From an uncultured Prevotellaceae bacterium (lineage in GTDB: Bacteria > Bacteroidota > Bacteroidia > Bacteroidales > Muribaculaceae), in contig ONKF01000020.1 of NCBI GenBank assembly GCA_900318335.1, positions 1 to 64,000 on the forward strand: a stretch of 64,000 nt of DNA. Direction: 5' to 3'. Under the pieces are notes generated by a model. The model was not told the DNA's origin and made no database searches. It saw only the letters and a list, made by a program, of their open reading frames with translations. Shown here piece after piece: positions 34,795-43,719 of this stretch. Position numbers and translations under genes: made by a program. Within the stretch, counting starts at the first letter, position 1. The number at the start of each line of letters is the position of its first letter.

Positions 34795-36411
34795 TTAGAG
34801 CTGGGGACCAGCTGCTACCAGAGCCTTGCCTGCCTCGTTGTCCTCGTACTTAACGAAGTTCTTGATGAAGCGGCTGGCCAGATCCTTAGCCTTCTCTTCC
34901 CACTGTGCGGCGTCAGCATAGGTGTCGCGCGGGTCGAGGATGCCGGTGTCAACGCCTTCGAGCTGGGTGGGCACTGTCAGGTTGAAGTAGGGGATCACCT
35001 TAGTGGGAGCGTTGTCGATGCTGTGGTTCAGGATGGCGTCGATGATGCCGCGGGTGTCGCGGATCGAGATGCGCTTGCCAGTACCGTTCCAACCGGTGTT
35101 CACCAAGTAAGCCTTGGCACCGCTCATTTCCATGCGCTTCACGAGCTCCTCGGCATACTTCGTCGGGTGCAGCTCCAGGAATGCCTGGCCGAAGCAAGCG
35201 CTGAAGGTGGGAGTGGGCTCGGTAATGCCACGCTCGGTACCAGCGAGCTTGGCGGTGAAGCCGCTCAGGAAGTAATACTTGGTCTGCTCAGAGTCGAGAA
35301 TCGACACGGGAGGCAGCACGCCAAATGCGTCGGCACTCAAGAAGATCACCTGCTTGGCAGCGGGAGCGTGGCTGATGGGGCGCACGATGTTCTTGATGTG
35401 GTAGATGGGGTAGCTCACGCGGGTGTTCTCGGTCACGCTCTTGTCGGCGAAGTCGATCTTGCCCTCGGCATCGACGGTAACGTTCTCGAGCAGCGCGTCG
35501 CGGTGGATGGCGTTGTAGATGTCAGGCTCAGCGTCCTTGTCGAGGTTGATGACCTTGGCATAGCAACCGCCCTCGAAGTTGAAGATACCGTTGTCGTCCC
35601 AGCCGTGCTCGTCATCACCGATGAGTTTGCGCTTGGGGTCGGTGCTCAACGTGGTCTTGCCGGTACCCGACAGGCCGAAGAAGATAGCGGTGTTCTCACC
35701 GTTCATGTCGCAGTTGGCCGAGCAGTGCATGGCAGCAATGCCCTTCAACGGCAGGAAGTAGTTCATCATCGAGAACATACCCTTCTTCATCTCACCACCG
35801 TACCAGGTGTTGAGGATGACCTGCTCGTTGCTGGTCACGTTGAAGACAACGGCGGTGTCGCTGTTCAGACCGAGCTCCTTGTAGTTGTTCACCTTGGCCT
35901 TGCTGGCGCAGTAAACGGTGAAGTCGGGCTCCTGGTCAAATTCCTCCTCGTTCTGGGGACGGATGAACATGTTGGTCACGAAGTGGGCCTGCCAAGCAAC
36001 CTCCATGATGAAGCGCACCTTCATGCGGGTGTCCTTGTTGGCGCCGCAGAAGCCGTCAACCACAAACAGGCGCTTGCCGCTGAGCTGCTTCACTGCCAGG
36101 TCCTTCAAGGCTGCCCAGGTTGCCTCGGTCACGGGCTTGTTGTCGTTGGGGTAGCCGGGGGTGGTCCACCACACCTTGTCGTGGCTGTTGGCATCGTCAA
36201 CGATGAATTTGTCTTTAGGCGAGCGGCCGGTGTAAACGCCGGTCATCACGTTGATGGCGCCCAGTTCGGTCTCCTGACCTTTGTCAAAGCCTTCCAGACC
36301 GGGTTTCATCTCCTCGTTGAACATCACCTCATAGCTGGGGTTGTAGAGAACCTCGGTAACACCAGTGATACCGTACTTCTCTGCTAAGATAGCCTTATCA
36401 AATTTAGCCAT
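34795..36411 (-). CDS. pckA: Phosphoenolpyruvate carboxykinase (ATP)
   Basis: 538 residues, the usual length. It interconverts oxaloacetate + ATP with phosphoenolpyruvate + CO2 + ADP. In Bacteroidales it often runs in the CO2-fixing direction towards succinate. Seen: [11 protein letters not shown] near the N-terminus, the kinase P-loop [14 protein letters not shown] (about 240), LIGDDEHGW and [12 protein letters not shown]. The C-terminal [20 protein letters not shown] is present. It has its own promoter (36464-36471) and terminator, so it is monocistronic. Confidence 0.97.
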   Translation of the reverse strand: MAKFDKAILAEKYGITGVTEVLYNPSYEVMFNEEMKPGLEGFDKGQETELGAINVMTGVYTGRSPKDKFIVDDANSHDKVWWTTPGYPNDNKPVTEATWAALKDLAVKQLSGKRLFVVDGFCGANKDTRMKVRFIMEVAWQAHFVTNMFIRPQNEEEFDQEPDFTVYCASKAKVNNYKELGLNSDTAVVFNVTSNEQVILNTWYGGEMKKGMFSMMNYFLPLKGIAAMHCSANCDMNGENTAIFFGLSGTGKTTLSTDPKRKLIGDDEHGWDDNGIFNFEGGCYAKVINLDKDAEPDIYNAIHRDALLENVTVDAEGKIDFADKSVTENTRVSYPIYHIKNIVRPISHAPAAKQVIFLSADAFGVLPPVSILDSEQTKYYFLSGFTAKLAGTERGITEPTPTFSACFGQAFLELHPTKYAEELVKRMEMSGAKAYLVNTGWNGTGKRISIRDTRGIIDAILNHSIDNAPTKVIPYFNLTVPTQLEGVDTGILDPRDTYADAAQWEEKAKDLASRFIKNFVKYEDNEAGKALVAAGPQL

Positions 36412-36463
36412 AATAAATCTTTAATTATTAATACTTTAGAAATTGTCTATTTGAAATGCGGTG

Positions 36464-36471
36464 CAAAATTA
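36464..36471 (-). promoter_or_regulatory. -7 box of pckA
   Basis: TAATTTTG on the minus strand, 53 bp before the start. The remaining gap up to 36659 is AT-rich with gttgttgatgttgt words and shows no gene. Confidence 0.55.
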
Positions 36472-36659
36472 CGCATTTATTTATAATGTTACACCATGAA
36501 TTAAAGAAAAATTTCCTTAATTAATGCCTAATTATATATTTTTAGCACTGCACTACTGTATCAAACAACAGGAACAACATGTTGACAACAACACATACAA
36601 CCATAAAAATGAAAAATGTTGTTGATGTTGTAATAAGGTTGTTAGGGTTGTTTGAAAGG

Positions 36660-37241
36660 TTAGCAGCCGCCGCAGCCGCAGTTGCAGTCGTCGCCGTGGT
36701 CGTGTCCGCAGTCACCGCCGCCACAGTCCTCGCAACCACAACCGCAGCCGTGGTGATGCTTGGGCTGAAGCTCCTCGGGGGTGGCGTCGCGCACGAGCTG
36801 CACGTAGCCCGCATAGCGCACCGTCTCGCCGGCAAGCTGGTGGTTGAAGTCCATGGTGACCTTGTCGTCGGTGACCTGGGTGACGATGCCCTCGATGCGC
36901 ATGCCGTCCTGGGTCATCATGGGGACACTAGCGCCCACGCGGATGTGCTCGTGGTCAAACTTGCCGTCAACGTGGAAGATTTCCTTCTCGAGTTCGTAAA
37001 CCATGTTGGGGTCCTTGGCGCCGAAGGCCTCCTCGGGCTTCAACGTGAAGTCAAATTTCTCGCCCTGCTCGAGGTTAAAGATGTGGTCCTGGAATCCCTG
37101 GATCAGCGTGACGTCCATGCCGAACACAAACGCGTCGGGATGTTCCTTATTGAACTTGAAAACACTCACTTGCTCGTCGCCGTTGACAACAAAAATCTCA
37201 TACACGAGTTCGACGTATTTACCTGCTTGAATTTTCTCCAT
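36660..37241 (-). CDS. slyD: SlyD-like FKBP peptidyl-prolyl isomerase with metal-binding tail
   Basis: 193 residues. FKBP core with insert-in-flap domain: KYVELVYEIFV, then DVTLIQGFQDHIFNLEQGEKF, EEAFGAKDP, and VTMDFNHQLAGETV at the end of the fold. The last ~30 residues are Cys/His/Gly-rich (HHHGCGCGCEDCGGG, then CGHDHGDDCNCGCGG), like the nickel-binding tail of E. coli SlyD. Expected role: cytoplasmic proline isomerisation and chaperoning with metal storage or delivery. No nickel enzyme gene lies nearby. It stands alone on its strand. Confidence 0.9.
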   Translation of the reverse strand: MEKIQAGKYVELVYEIFVVNGDEQVSVFKFNKEHPDAFVFGMDVTLIQGFQDHIFNLEQGEKFDFTLKPEEAFGAKDPNMVYELEKEIFHVDGKFDHEHIRVGASVPMMTQDGMRIEGIVTQVTDDKVTMDFNHQLAGETVRYAGYVQLVRDATPEELQPKHHHGCGCGCEDCGGGDCGHDHGDDCNCGCGGC

Positions 37242-37320
37242 TGAATAGATGATAGATTAGTATATTAATATTTTTCGGCAAAGATAGCAATTTATTTCGT
37301 TATATGTCGAGTTTTTAGAG

Positions 37321-37328
37321 TAACTTTG
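37321..37328 (+). promoter_or_regulatory. -7 box before the RNA methyltransferase
   Basis: TAACTTTG lies 24 bp before the ATG; no convincing -33 box is seen. Confidence 0.45.
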
Positions 37329-37351
37329 CGCATTCAATAGATGATTAGAAC

Positions 37352-38974
37352 ATGATGACTGACAGATTTGATATGGTGGCAAAAACCTTCCTGGGTCTGG
37401 AAGGTGTCCTTGCCGACGAGTTACGCGCCCTGGGCGCCGAGGATGTGACTGAGGGCAACCGTGTGGTTTACTTCAAGGGAGACAAGGAGATGCTGTATCG
37501 GGCTAATTTTGCCTGCCGCACCGCGGTGCGTGTGCTCAAGCCGTTCCTGACGCTCAAGTCCACGAGTGCCGATGACCTGTATGAGCAGCTCAAGGGCTTC
37601 GACTGGGAGCAGCTGTTGAAGGTGGATACGACATTTGCCATCGACGCGACCGTGTATAGCGAGAATTTCAACAATTCACGTTTTGTCACTTATCGTGTCA
37701 AGGATGCTATCGCCGACTACTTCAATGACAAGTACGGCAAGCGTCCGAGCATCCGCCTGGACAATCCCGAAATCCGTCTTGATGTTCACATCTCGGGCCG
37801 CGAGGTGACCCTGTCGCTGGACAGTAGCGGTGACCCGCTGTTCAAGCGCGGCTGGCGTGTTGCCCAGACCGACGCGCCCATCAACGAGGTGCTGGCAGCC
37901 GGCATTATCCTGCTGAGCGGCTGGGATGGCAAGACCGACCTGATTGACCCCATGTGCGGTTCGGGCACATTTCTGATCGAGGCAGCGCTCATCGCCGCCA
38001 ATATCGCTCCGGGCGTCTATCGTGACCATTATGCATTCCAGCAGTGGCCCGACTATGACGAGGAGCTGTTTGACAAAATCTATAACGACGACAGCAAGGA
38101 GCGGGAGTTTACCCACAAGATCTACGGCAGCGACATCGAGGGCAAGGCCATTGCCATAGCCCGCGCCAATGTCAAGAGCGCCGGACTGAACAAGTATATC
38201 GAGCTGGAGCGCCGTGACTTCAGGGATATCGCCATCGTCCCCGAGAAGGGTACCATCATCAGCAACCCGCCCTACGGTGAGCGCCTCAAGATGGAGGACA
38301 TCGACCAGTTCTACCGTGACCTGGGCACCCAGTTCAAGCACACCTTCATGGGCTATAACGTGTGGCTCGTGTGCAGCGACAAGGAACAGTCGTTCAAGAT
38401 CGGCCTGAAGCCGTCGGTGCGCTATGCGCTCAACAATGGCGGCCTGGATTGCGAGTTGCTGGAGTTTGTCATCTTTGACGGCAAGTATAATGAGATGAGG
38501 GAGAGCGGCGGCAGCATCCACAACGACGACTTCCGTGCCAGTGAGCGCAGCCAGGGCATCAACAGGCCCCATCGTGTTATGGGCAGCAGTAACCGTCCCG
38601 ACCGTGGTGGCCGTGGTGACTTCCGTCCCGGCCGTCCCCGAAGGGATGACTCTGACCGTCCCCGTCGCCGCGAGGCCAGGGGAGACAACGCCCCTGGTGA
38701 TGAAGGCGAGCGCCAGCGCCGCTCCAACATCAGCCGCGACCGCCGCATGATGAAGGACGTCGATAACCGTGACAAGAAGGGCCGCTATGATGACGACTTC
38801 GACCAGGAGTTCCGCCATAGCGAGATGTTTGCCAAGCGCATCCTGCGTGACCGCAAGCCCACCCTGGGTGCCGAGAAGGAGGTTCCCATCATCCATGGCC
38901 GCCGCAAGAGTTGGAAACGCCGTGACCTGGACGAGCCTGCCGACCCGAAGCCACAGGACAACAACGACAACTAA
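37352..38974 (+). CDS. THUMP-domain class I rRNA methyltransferase (RlmL-like)
   Basis: 540 residues. N-terminal ferredoxin-like/THUMP region at about 1-165 (FLGLEGVLADELRALGAED, then FNNSRFVTYRVKDAIADYF). A Rossmann methyltransferase core has LIDPMCGSGTFLIEAAL and the catalytic IISNPPYGERLKM, so it methylates a base amino group, most likely 23S rRNA G2445 as RlmL does. From about 385 on, the C-terminus is a highly charged Arg/Gly/Asp tail (RGGRGDFRPGRPRRDD) of about 130 residues, probably disordered and RNA-binding. The tail looks longer than in typical relatives. Confidence 0.88.
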   Translation: MMTDRFDMVAKTFLGLEGVLADELRALGAEDVTEGNRVVYFKGDKEMLYRANFACRTAVRVLKPFLTLKSTSADDLYEQLKGFDWEQLLKVDTTFAIDATVYSENFNNSRFVTYRVKDAIADYFNDKYGKRPSIRLDNPEIRLDVHISGREVTLSLDSSGDPLFKRGWRVAQTDAPINEVLAAGIILLSGWDGKTDLIDPMCGSGTFLIEAALIAANIAPGVYRDHYAFQQWPDYDEELFDKIYNDDSKEREFTHKIYGSDIEGKAIAIARANVKSAGLNKYIELERRDFRDIAIVPEKGTIISNPPYGERLKMEDIDQFYRDLGTQFKHTFMGYNVWLVCSDKEQSFKIGLKPSVRYALNNGGLDCELLEFVIFDGKYNEMRESGGSIHNDDFRASERSQGINRPHRVMGSSNRPDRGGRGDFRPGRPRRDDSDRPRRREARGDNAPGDEGERQRRSNISRDRRMMKDVDNRDKKGRYDDDFDQEFRHSEMFAKRILRDRKPTLGAEKEVPIIHGRRKSWKRRDLDEPADPKPQDNNDN

Positions 38975-38989
38975 TTAATATCAGTAAGG

Positions 38990-39048
38990 CAAGAAAGACA
39001 ACGACAATAGTTACCAATTCACGTTGCGGATTATTGTTGTCTTTCTTG
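38990..39048 (+). terminator. Long hairpin terminator after the methyltransferase gene
   Basis: CAAGAAAGACAACGACAATA at 38990-39009 pairs with its near complement at 39032-39048, followed by TTTTT. The stem words resemble those at 3097-3358 and 57487-57548. Confidence 0.8.
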
Positions 39049-39076
39049 TTTTTCATGCACTCGGCAATAATACGGA

Positions 39077-40066
39077 ATGACGACCCGCGAGCATATCAAC
39101 GAGTACTTCAACGGACGGCCCTTCATGATACTGTGTGCGATAGCGCTCATGGTAGTGGCCGCTGTAGCTCTGTCGATGGGTGTGCGACCCGCCCCTGTCG
39201 AGAGCACGGGCATCTTTTTCTCGTTTGGGCAAGTGCTCATCGAGGCCGGGCCGCTGTCGGCTGCGGTCAATGTGCTGGGTCTGCTGGCGACGGGAGGCAT
39301 CATGCTGGCATTGAACAAGGTGTTTAGTTATGTCAGGTCGGTGACCCACCTGTTCGTGTCGGTGTTTTTCCTGCTGCAGCTGGCCCATCCGGCTGGACTT
39401 GTCTCGTTTAATGCGGGCACGCTGCTGTGCCTGGTGACCGCAGTGGCCATCTTGCCGCTGTTTGCCTCCTATCAGGACCGCCACTCGCAGCGCAGCATTT
39501 TTCTTATCTTTGCCCTCGTGGCGGCAGGCAGTATGTTCCATTACGGTTTCCTGGCTCTGATTCCGGCGTTTGTGTTGGGGTTTTTCAATATGGGCGTCTT
39601 GAACCTGAAGGGGGTGCTGGCGATGCTGTTTGGGCTCATCACCCCGTTCTGGATTGTGCTGGGCATGGGTATTGCGTCACCAGCCGATTTCACCATGCCC
39701 CAGATAGATGGCATCTGGCATGTCGTGGCCCAACCCCGTGCCGAGTTGGAACTTGTGCTGGCAGGAATCCTCGCAGTGGCGGGCATCGTGCTGGCGGTGA
39801 TGAACCTGCTGATTATCATGAATTACCGGATGCAGACCAGGGTGTATAACGCCTTCATGGTGTTCACTCTGGTGATGGTGATTATTGCCATCTGTATCGA
39901 TTATGGAGACATGGTGGTCTATTTGCCATTGCTGGGCCTCATGGTCGCTGTCCAGGTCGCTCATGCCCACACCCTGCGCTCCACGATGCACCACCGCTAC
40001 CTTTTTATCCTGTTGCTGATCGCGGGATGTATAGGCCTGTGTGCCGCTAACCTGTTAACGCGATGA
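39077..40066 (+). CDS. Polytopic membrane protein upstream of pdxB
   Basis: 329 residues with about nine or ten hydrophobic helices (ILCAIALMVVAAVALSMGV, LVAAGSMFHYGFLALIPAFV, VLAGILAVAGIVLAVMNLLI, FILLLIAGCIGLCAANLL). No transporter signature is seen. It matches, from memory, an unnamed Bacteroidetes membrane family (DUF6427-like) often found before pdxB. Its stop overlaps the pdxB start by 4 bp (ATGA), so the two are translationally coupled. A functional link is not established. Confidence 0.75.
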   Translation: MTTREHINEYFNGRPFMILCAIALMVVAAVALSMGVRPAPVESTGIFFSFGQVLIEAGPLSAAVNVLGLLATGGIMLALNKVFSYVRSVTHLFVSVFFLLQLAHPAGLVSFNAGTLLCLVTAVAILPLFASYQDRHSQRSIFLIFALVAAGSMFHYGFLALIPAFVLGFFNMGVLNLKGVLAMLFGLITPFWIVLGMGIASPADFTMPQIDGIWHVVAQPRAELELVLAGILAVAGIVLAVMNLLIIMNYRMQTRVYNAFMVFTLVMVIIAICIDYGDMVVYLPLLGLMVAVQVAHAHTLRSTMHHRYLFILLLIAGCIGLCAANLLTR

Positions 40067-41109
40067 AGATTATTGTAGATAGCCATATTCCCAACATCCG
40101 GGGCAAGATTGAGCCTCGTGCCGAGGTCGTGTACTTGGAGCCGGGCGACATCACCCGCGAGGCGGTCAGGGATGCCGATGCGCTCATCGTGAGGACGCGT
40201 ACCCGCTGCGACGCCGCGTTGCTCGACGGCAGCCGCGTGGGCTTTATCGGGTCGGCTACCATTGGCACCGACCACATCGACCTCGACTACTGCGGCAGCC
40301 ACGGTATCACCGTTCGCAACGCCCCCGGCTGCAACGCCCCCGCTGTTGCCCAGTGGGTATTCTGCGCCATCACTGCCTGGATGCGTCATCGCGGCCTGTC
40401 CTCGCCCGCTGGCCTCACCCTGGGCATCGTCGGCGTGGGCCACATCGGTTCTATCGTTGCCCGCTGGGGTAGGGAATTGGGGTTTACCGTCCTGCTCAAC
40501 GACCCACCCAGGGAAAACATGGAAAACGTGGAAACTGGGGAAAACAGGGAAAAAATGGGGGACTGCTCTATTGATGGCATTTTCTCGCCGCTCGACGAGT
40601 TGCAGCGCCGCTGTGACATCATCACCTTTCACACGCCGCTCACCCGTGACGGGCAGTGGCCCACGTGGCACCTGTGCGACCAGGCTTTCCTGGATGGCCT
40701 TGACCATTGCCGCCTGATCATCGACGCAGCCCGTGGCCCCATTGCCGACAATGCGGCCCTGCTCGGCTGGCATGGCGACGTGGCGCTCGACTGCTGGGAG
40801 AACGAGCCTAATATTTCCCGTGAACTGCTGGAAAAAGCCATTGTCGCCACGCCCCACATTGCAGGCTACAGCGCCGAGGGCAAGCAACGTGGCACAGCCA
40901 TGATGCTGGAGGCGTTGAACGGATTTTACGGCTGGGACATCCCCGTCCCCGAGATTGCAGCTCCCGCCACAGGCGCCCCCGATGTCACGCTCGAAGGCAT
41001 CGCCGCCAGCTATGACATCATGGCCGATACTGCCGCCCTGAAAGCCGATGCCGCGGCCTTTGAGCCGTTGCGCAACACCTACCGCCACCGTCCTGAATAT
41101 AGGCATTGA
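40063..41109 (+). CDS. pdxB: Erythronate-4-phosphate dehydrogenase
   Basis: 348 residues; oxidises 4-phosphoerythronate in the DXP-independent pyridoxal phosphate pathway. It has the D-2-hydroxyacid dehydrogenase fold: NAD site LGIVGVGHIGSIVARWG (about 122-138), the catalytic Arg in DAARGPIADN, the Glu in CWENEPNISRELLE and the His in ATPHIAGYSAEGK. The C-terminal dimerisation part is shorter than in E. coli but normal for Bacteroidetes. A low-complexity NMENVETGENREKMG insert lies around 150-165. Confidence 0.92.
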   Translation: MKIIVDSHIPNIRGKIEPRAEVVYLEPGDITREAVRDADALIVRTRTRCDAALLDGSRVGFIGSATIGTDHIDLDYCGSHGITVRNAPGCNAPAVAQWVFCAITAWMRHRGLSSPAGLTLGIVGVGHIGSIVARWGRELGFTVLLNDPPRENMENVETGENREKMGDCSIDGIFSPLDELQRRCDIITFHTPLTRDGQWPTWHLCDQAFLDGLDHCRLIIDAARGPIADNAALLGWHGDVALDCWENEPNISRELLEKAIVATPHIAGYSAEGKQRGTAMMLEALNGFYGWDIPVPEIAAPATGAPDVTLEGIAASYDIMADTAALKADAAAFEPLRNTYRHRPEYRH

Positions 41110-41200
41110 AATGTTGAAAGTTTGTTAAATATTTTAGGGGTAATGATTGGAAACTGCAATTGATATACCTTTGTTACATCTCTAATAATACTTAATATTC

Positions 41201-41998
41201 ATGAAAAAGATTATCTTATTATTGGCGTTATGTCTGCTGGGTGGCATGACAATTCAGGCACAGACGCAGAACAAGAAAGAGAAACAAGAGGTGGTGAAGC
41301 TGAAAAACGGCCACAAAGTGAGGGGCAAGATTGTGACCTATGCTCCGCTGGATTCACTGGTTATCCAGGAGGATGACGGCACGCTGCAGACCATCTATTG
41401 GGACCGCATCAAGCAGATTACTAAGGAAAACTGGCAGCCCCAGCAGACAATGGGCGGCGACTTCACTCCCGGCAAGGGCCCGCAGAAGGGTTACCGCGGC
41501 TTCTTTGACCTGGAATTCTACAAATCCATCGACGCCCAGTCCCGTGATCACTTCGGTTTCAGTACCGCCCATGGCTACCAACTGAAGCCCTATCTGTTTG
41601 TGGGAGCCGGTGCTGGAATGAAGATCAGCCACAAGCAGCATTTTAAAGACAATTTTTGGCAAAAGGCAGATTTTTACATGTTTCCTGTGTTTGCCGACGT
41701 CAGGCTCGACCTGTTAAAGAACAGGTATTCTCCCTATCTGGATTTCCGCGTGGGCTACACGCTGGGCAATAAGGCTTATGGCTTTATGTTCAACCCCACG
41801 ATAGGATGCCGAATTGGACTGACCGACGCACTGGCCATTAATGCTTCGCTGGGCTACAGCATGCAGAGTACCGACATCGTGGTACGCACCTATGGCGAGA
41901 ACGCCATCAAGCATCTGGACTACAAACCAGACTACCCTGATGACTTCCAGAACAACCCCTACCACTGCCTGTCCTTCAAGTTGGGCATCGAGTTTTAG
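41201..41998 (+). CDS. Secreted protein with outer-membrane barrel-like C-terminus
   Basis: 265 residues, signal peptide LLALCLLGGMTIQA. A short Lys-rich region and a small SH3-like stretch follow (VVKLKNGHKVRGKIVTYAP, VIQEDDGTLQTIYWDRIKQI). The second half alternates aromatic and polar residues like beta-barrel strands and ends in a terminal aromatic (FKLGIEF), typical of barrel recognition. No named family is recognised. A TACCTTTG -7 box lies at 41166-41173. Confidence 0.7.
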   Translation: MKKIILLLALCLLGGMTIQAQTQNKKEKQEVVKLKNGHKVRGKIVTYAPLDSLVIQEDDGTLQTIYWDRIKQITKENWQPQQTMGGDFTPGKGPQKGYRGFFDLEFYKSIDAQSRDHFGFSTAHGYQLKPYLFVGAGAGMKISHKQHFKDNFWQKADFYMFPVFADVRLDLLKNRYSPYLDFRVGYTLGNKAYGFMFNPTIGCRIGLTDALAINASLGYSMQSTDIVVRTYGENAIKHLDYKPDYPDDFQNNPYHCLSFKLGIEF

Positions 41999-42070
41999 AA
42001 ACAACCAGCCACTTTAGCGGAATGTTGATATATAGAATCCGCTAAATATCTGTTTTATAGAGAACTATTG

Positions 42071-42175
42071 TTAGTAATCACTTTGTTAGTAACAAACTTC
42101 TTACTAATAAAGTGATTACTAATACGTTGATTAGTAATAGATCAATTACTAACGAGGTTGTTACTAAAAATGTTG
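42071..42175. repeat. Seven-unit 15-bp periodic array of TTA(G/C)TAA
   Basis: The heptamers TTAGTAA or TTACTAA begin at exactly 42071, 42086, 42101, 42116, 42131, 42146 and 42161, one every 15 bp. Orientation reads G, G, C, C, G, C, C, so neighbouring units also form inverted pairs: 42071-42084 is the perfect complement of 42109-42122, and 42131-42138 of 42145-42152. The array fills the 303-bp gap between the barrel-like gene and rubrerythrin and ends 74 bp before the rubrerythrin -7 box. Confidence 0.95.
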
Positions 42176-42248
42176 GGTGGAAATCGGTAATTAGGTCAAT
42201 TAGGATTAAAAAGTGATGGTAGTTGTAGGAATAGCAGCAAAAAAACAC

Positions 42249-42256
42249 TATCTTTG
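42249..42256 (+). promoter_or_regulatory. -7 box of rubrerythrin
   Basis: TATCTTTG lies 45 bp before the ATG. The TTG at 42223-42225 is a possible -33 element with a 23-bp spacer. Confidence 0.6.
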
Positions 42257-42301
42257 CAGGAGATAACTAAATCAATTAATCACTAATTTATCACTATTGA
42301 A

Positions 42302-42844
42302 ATGAAAGAGTTGAAAGGAACCAAGACCGAAAAGAACCTGATGGAAGCCTTCGCAGGCGAGTCACAGGCCCGTAACAAGTACACCTACTATGCCTCTAAG
42401 GCCAAGAAGGATGGTTATGTGCAGATCGCAGCCATCTTTGAGGAGACCGCCAACCAGGAGAAGGAGCATGCCAAGTTGTGGTTCAAGCACCTGCAGGGTG
42501 GTGCCGTGAAGGGCACTATCGAGAACCTGGAAGATGCAGCCGCCGGTGAGAATTTCGAGTGGACCGACATGTACAAGCGCATGGCCGAGGAGGCCCGCGA
42601 GGAGGGATTCATCGAGATCGCCGAGCAGATGGAGGGCGTTGCCGCCATTGAGAAACTGCACGAGGAGCGCTACCTGAAGCTGTTGAACAATATCAAGGAA
42701 GGCATCGTGTTCTCACGCGACGGTGACACCATCTGGCAGTGCAGCAACTGCGGTCATGTGGTCATCGGCAAGAAGGCCCCCGAGGTCTGCCCCGTGTGCA
42801 ACCATCCGCAGGCCTATTTCCAGATCAAGGCCGAGAATTATTGA
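42302..42844 (+). CDS. rbr: Rubrerythrin
   Basis: 180 residues. The N-terminal ferritin-like diiron domain shows [29 protein letters not shown] and the second half [20 protein letters not shown], which give the ExxH-type ligands. The C-terminal rubredoxin domain has [10 protein letters not shown] and [10 protein letters not shown]. It reduces hydrogen peroxide in anaerobes, with electrons via the rubredoxin iron. It is probably cytoplasmic, induced under oxygen and monocistronic (promoter 42249, terminator 42880). The 15-bp array upstream may be regulatory. Confidence 0.96.
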   Translation: MKELKGTKTEKNLMEAFAGESQARNKYTYYASKAKKDGYVQIAAIFEETANQEKEHAKLWFKHLQGGAVKGTIENLEDAAAGENFEWTDMYKRMAEEAREEGFIEIAEQMEGVAAIEKLHEERYLKLLNNIKEGIVFSRDGDTIWQCSNCGHVVIGKKAPEVCPVCNHPQAYFQIKAENY

Positions 42845-42879
42845 TGTATAGGCCTTAGGGCCATAATTGGTAAAATAAG

Positions 42880-42913
42880 AATGCCGGCAAGGGATTGCGT
42901 CCTTGTCGGCATT
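42880..42913. terminator. Terminator between rubrerythrin and the Spy-like gene
   Basis: AATGCCGGCAAGG / CCTTGTCGGCATT stem (one G-T pair), loop gattgcgt, then TTTCC. It lies between convergent genes. Confidence 0.85.
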
Positions 42914-42940
42914 TTTCCATTTATGAAAAGAATTGTGTAC

Positions 42941-43375
42941 TTATTGGTTCTTGGCTTGGTCATGCCGCTCCTTGAGTTTCTTCTGAATAATGCTCTCGAC
43001 CTCAAAGAAGCGGTCCACCTGGCTGGCATTGAGCACGGTGGCAAGTCTGTCTATATATTTCATGCGGATGCCCTGGGCCCGTTGCTGCATCTCCATCTTG
43101 CGCTTAGCCATGGCGGCGGCATCGGTGCTCGTGCTGGGCTTGATGGGGCGCTTGCGTTCGTTCCATAGTGCGGTCATCTCCTCACAGTAGCTGCGGTAGA
43201 TGGGTTCAAACTTCTGCTGCTGCTCGGGCGTGATGTGCAGGCGGAAAACCAGTTCGCGCACTTTGGCCTTATACAGCCGCTCGTTCAGTGAGTGGTTTTG
43301 GTTGTCTTGTGCCGTGGCGGTGAGGCCCAGGAGCGCCACCACGATGATGATTATGAGTTTTCTTGTCGTTTCCAT
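42941..43375 (-). CDS. Spy/CpxP-like periplasmic protein
   Basis: 144 residues, signal peptide IIIIVVALLGLTATA. The mature part is all helical and charged, with FRLHITPEQQQKFEPIYRSY as the LTxxQ-type repeat and a second VLNASQVDRFFEVES. The family includes Spy/CpxP/ZraP periplasmic chaperones and metal-stress sensors. It is third in an operon behind an ECF sigma gene and a small membrane gene (11 bp gap), so it is probably a periplasmic stress protein under that sigma factor. Confidence 0.75.
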   Translation of the reverse strand: METTRKLIIIIVVALLGLTATAQDNQNHSLNERLYKAKVRELVFRLHITPEQQQKFEPIYRSYCEEMTALWNERKRPIKPSTSTDAAAMAKRKMEMQQRAQGIRMKYIDRLATVLNASQVDRFFEVESIIQKKLKERHDQAKNQ

Positions 43376-43386
43376 GCGGGTTGTTT

Positions 43387-43719
43387 TTAATATTCGGGTA
43401 TTTCTTCTATTTCATAGTATTGCAGTTGGGCTGCTTCTTCGTCAGATAATGTGTTGAGGAACTCGTCGAGCGGGCTCTGGTCCTGGAGGGGTACTGTGGC
43501 CGACTTGTCCCCGAGGTTGAAAACCGTCACCCCGATGCCGATAAGCAAAATCAGGCCTGCGGCGGTCGAAGCTATCATCCTGCCCAAATGCCAGTGACCC
43601 TTGGCTGTGTTCTGTTGCCTGATTGCATTCTCGGTTGTCTTGTTAATCAGGTTCTCCAAGTACTTGTCGCTCTCCTGGTAGGGGAGCTTCTTGCCTATGT
43701 TGTCATATAGTTCTTTCAT
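43387..43719 (-). CDS. Small membrane protein, candidate anti-sigma factor
   Basis: 110 residues: cytoplasmic helical N-terminus (about 1-47), one membrane helix at about 48-72 (IASTAAGLILLIGIGVTVF) and an acidic periplasmic tail (FLNTLSDEEAAQLQYYEIEE). Size, topology and place directly after an ECF sigma gene with an ATGA overlap suggest an anti-sigma factor or a relay partner. No zinc-binding HxxxCxxC motif of the ZAS type is present, so the assignment rests on context. Confidence 0.6.
   Translation of the reverse strand: MKELYDNIGKKLPYQESDKYLENLINKTTENAIRQQNTAKGHWHLGRMIASTAAGLILLIGIGVTVFNLGDKSATVPLQDQSPLDEFLNTLSDEEAAQLQYYEIEEIPEY

Noticed and set aside
34768..36387. A 539-codon open frame antisense to pckA
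   Set aside because: It is the mirror of a GC-rich, highly expressed gene. Its product is a Val/His/Leu-rich low-information chain with no family pattern, and pckA on the other strand is certain.
37676..38896. A 406-codon frame antisense to the RNA methyltransferase
   Set aside because: Shadow of a gene with clear motifs on the plus strand.
42071..42175. Possible CRISPR or plasmid-type iteron origin
   Set aside because: Only seven bases of each 15-bp unit are conserved, there is no spacer pattern, and no replication gene is nearby. It remains as an unexplained array.
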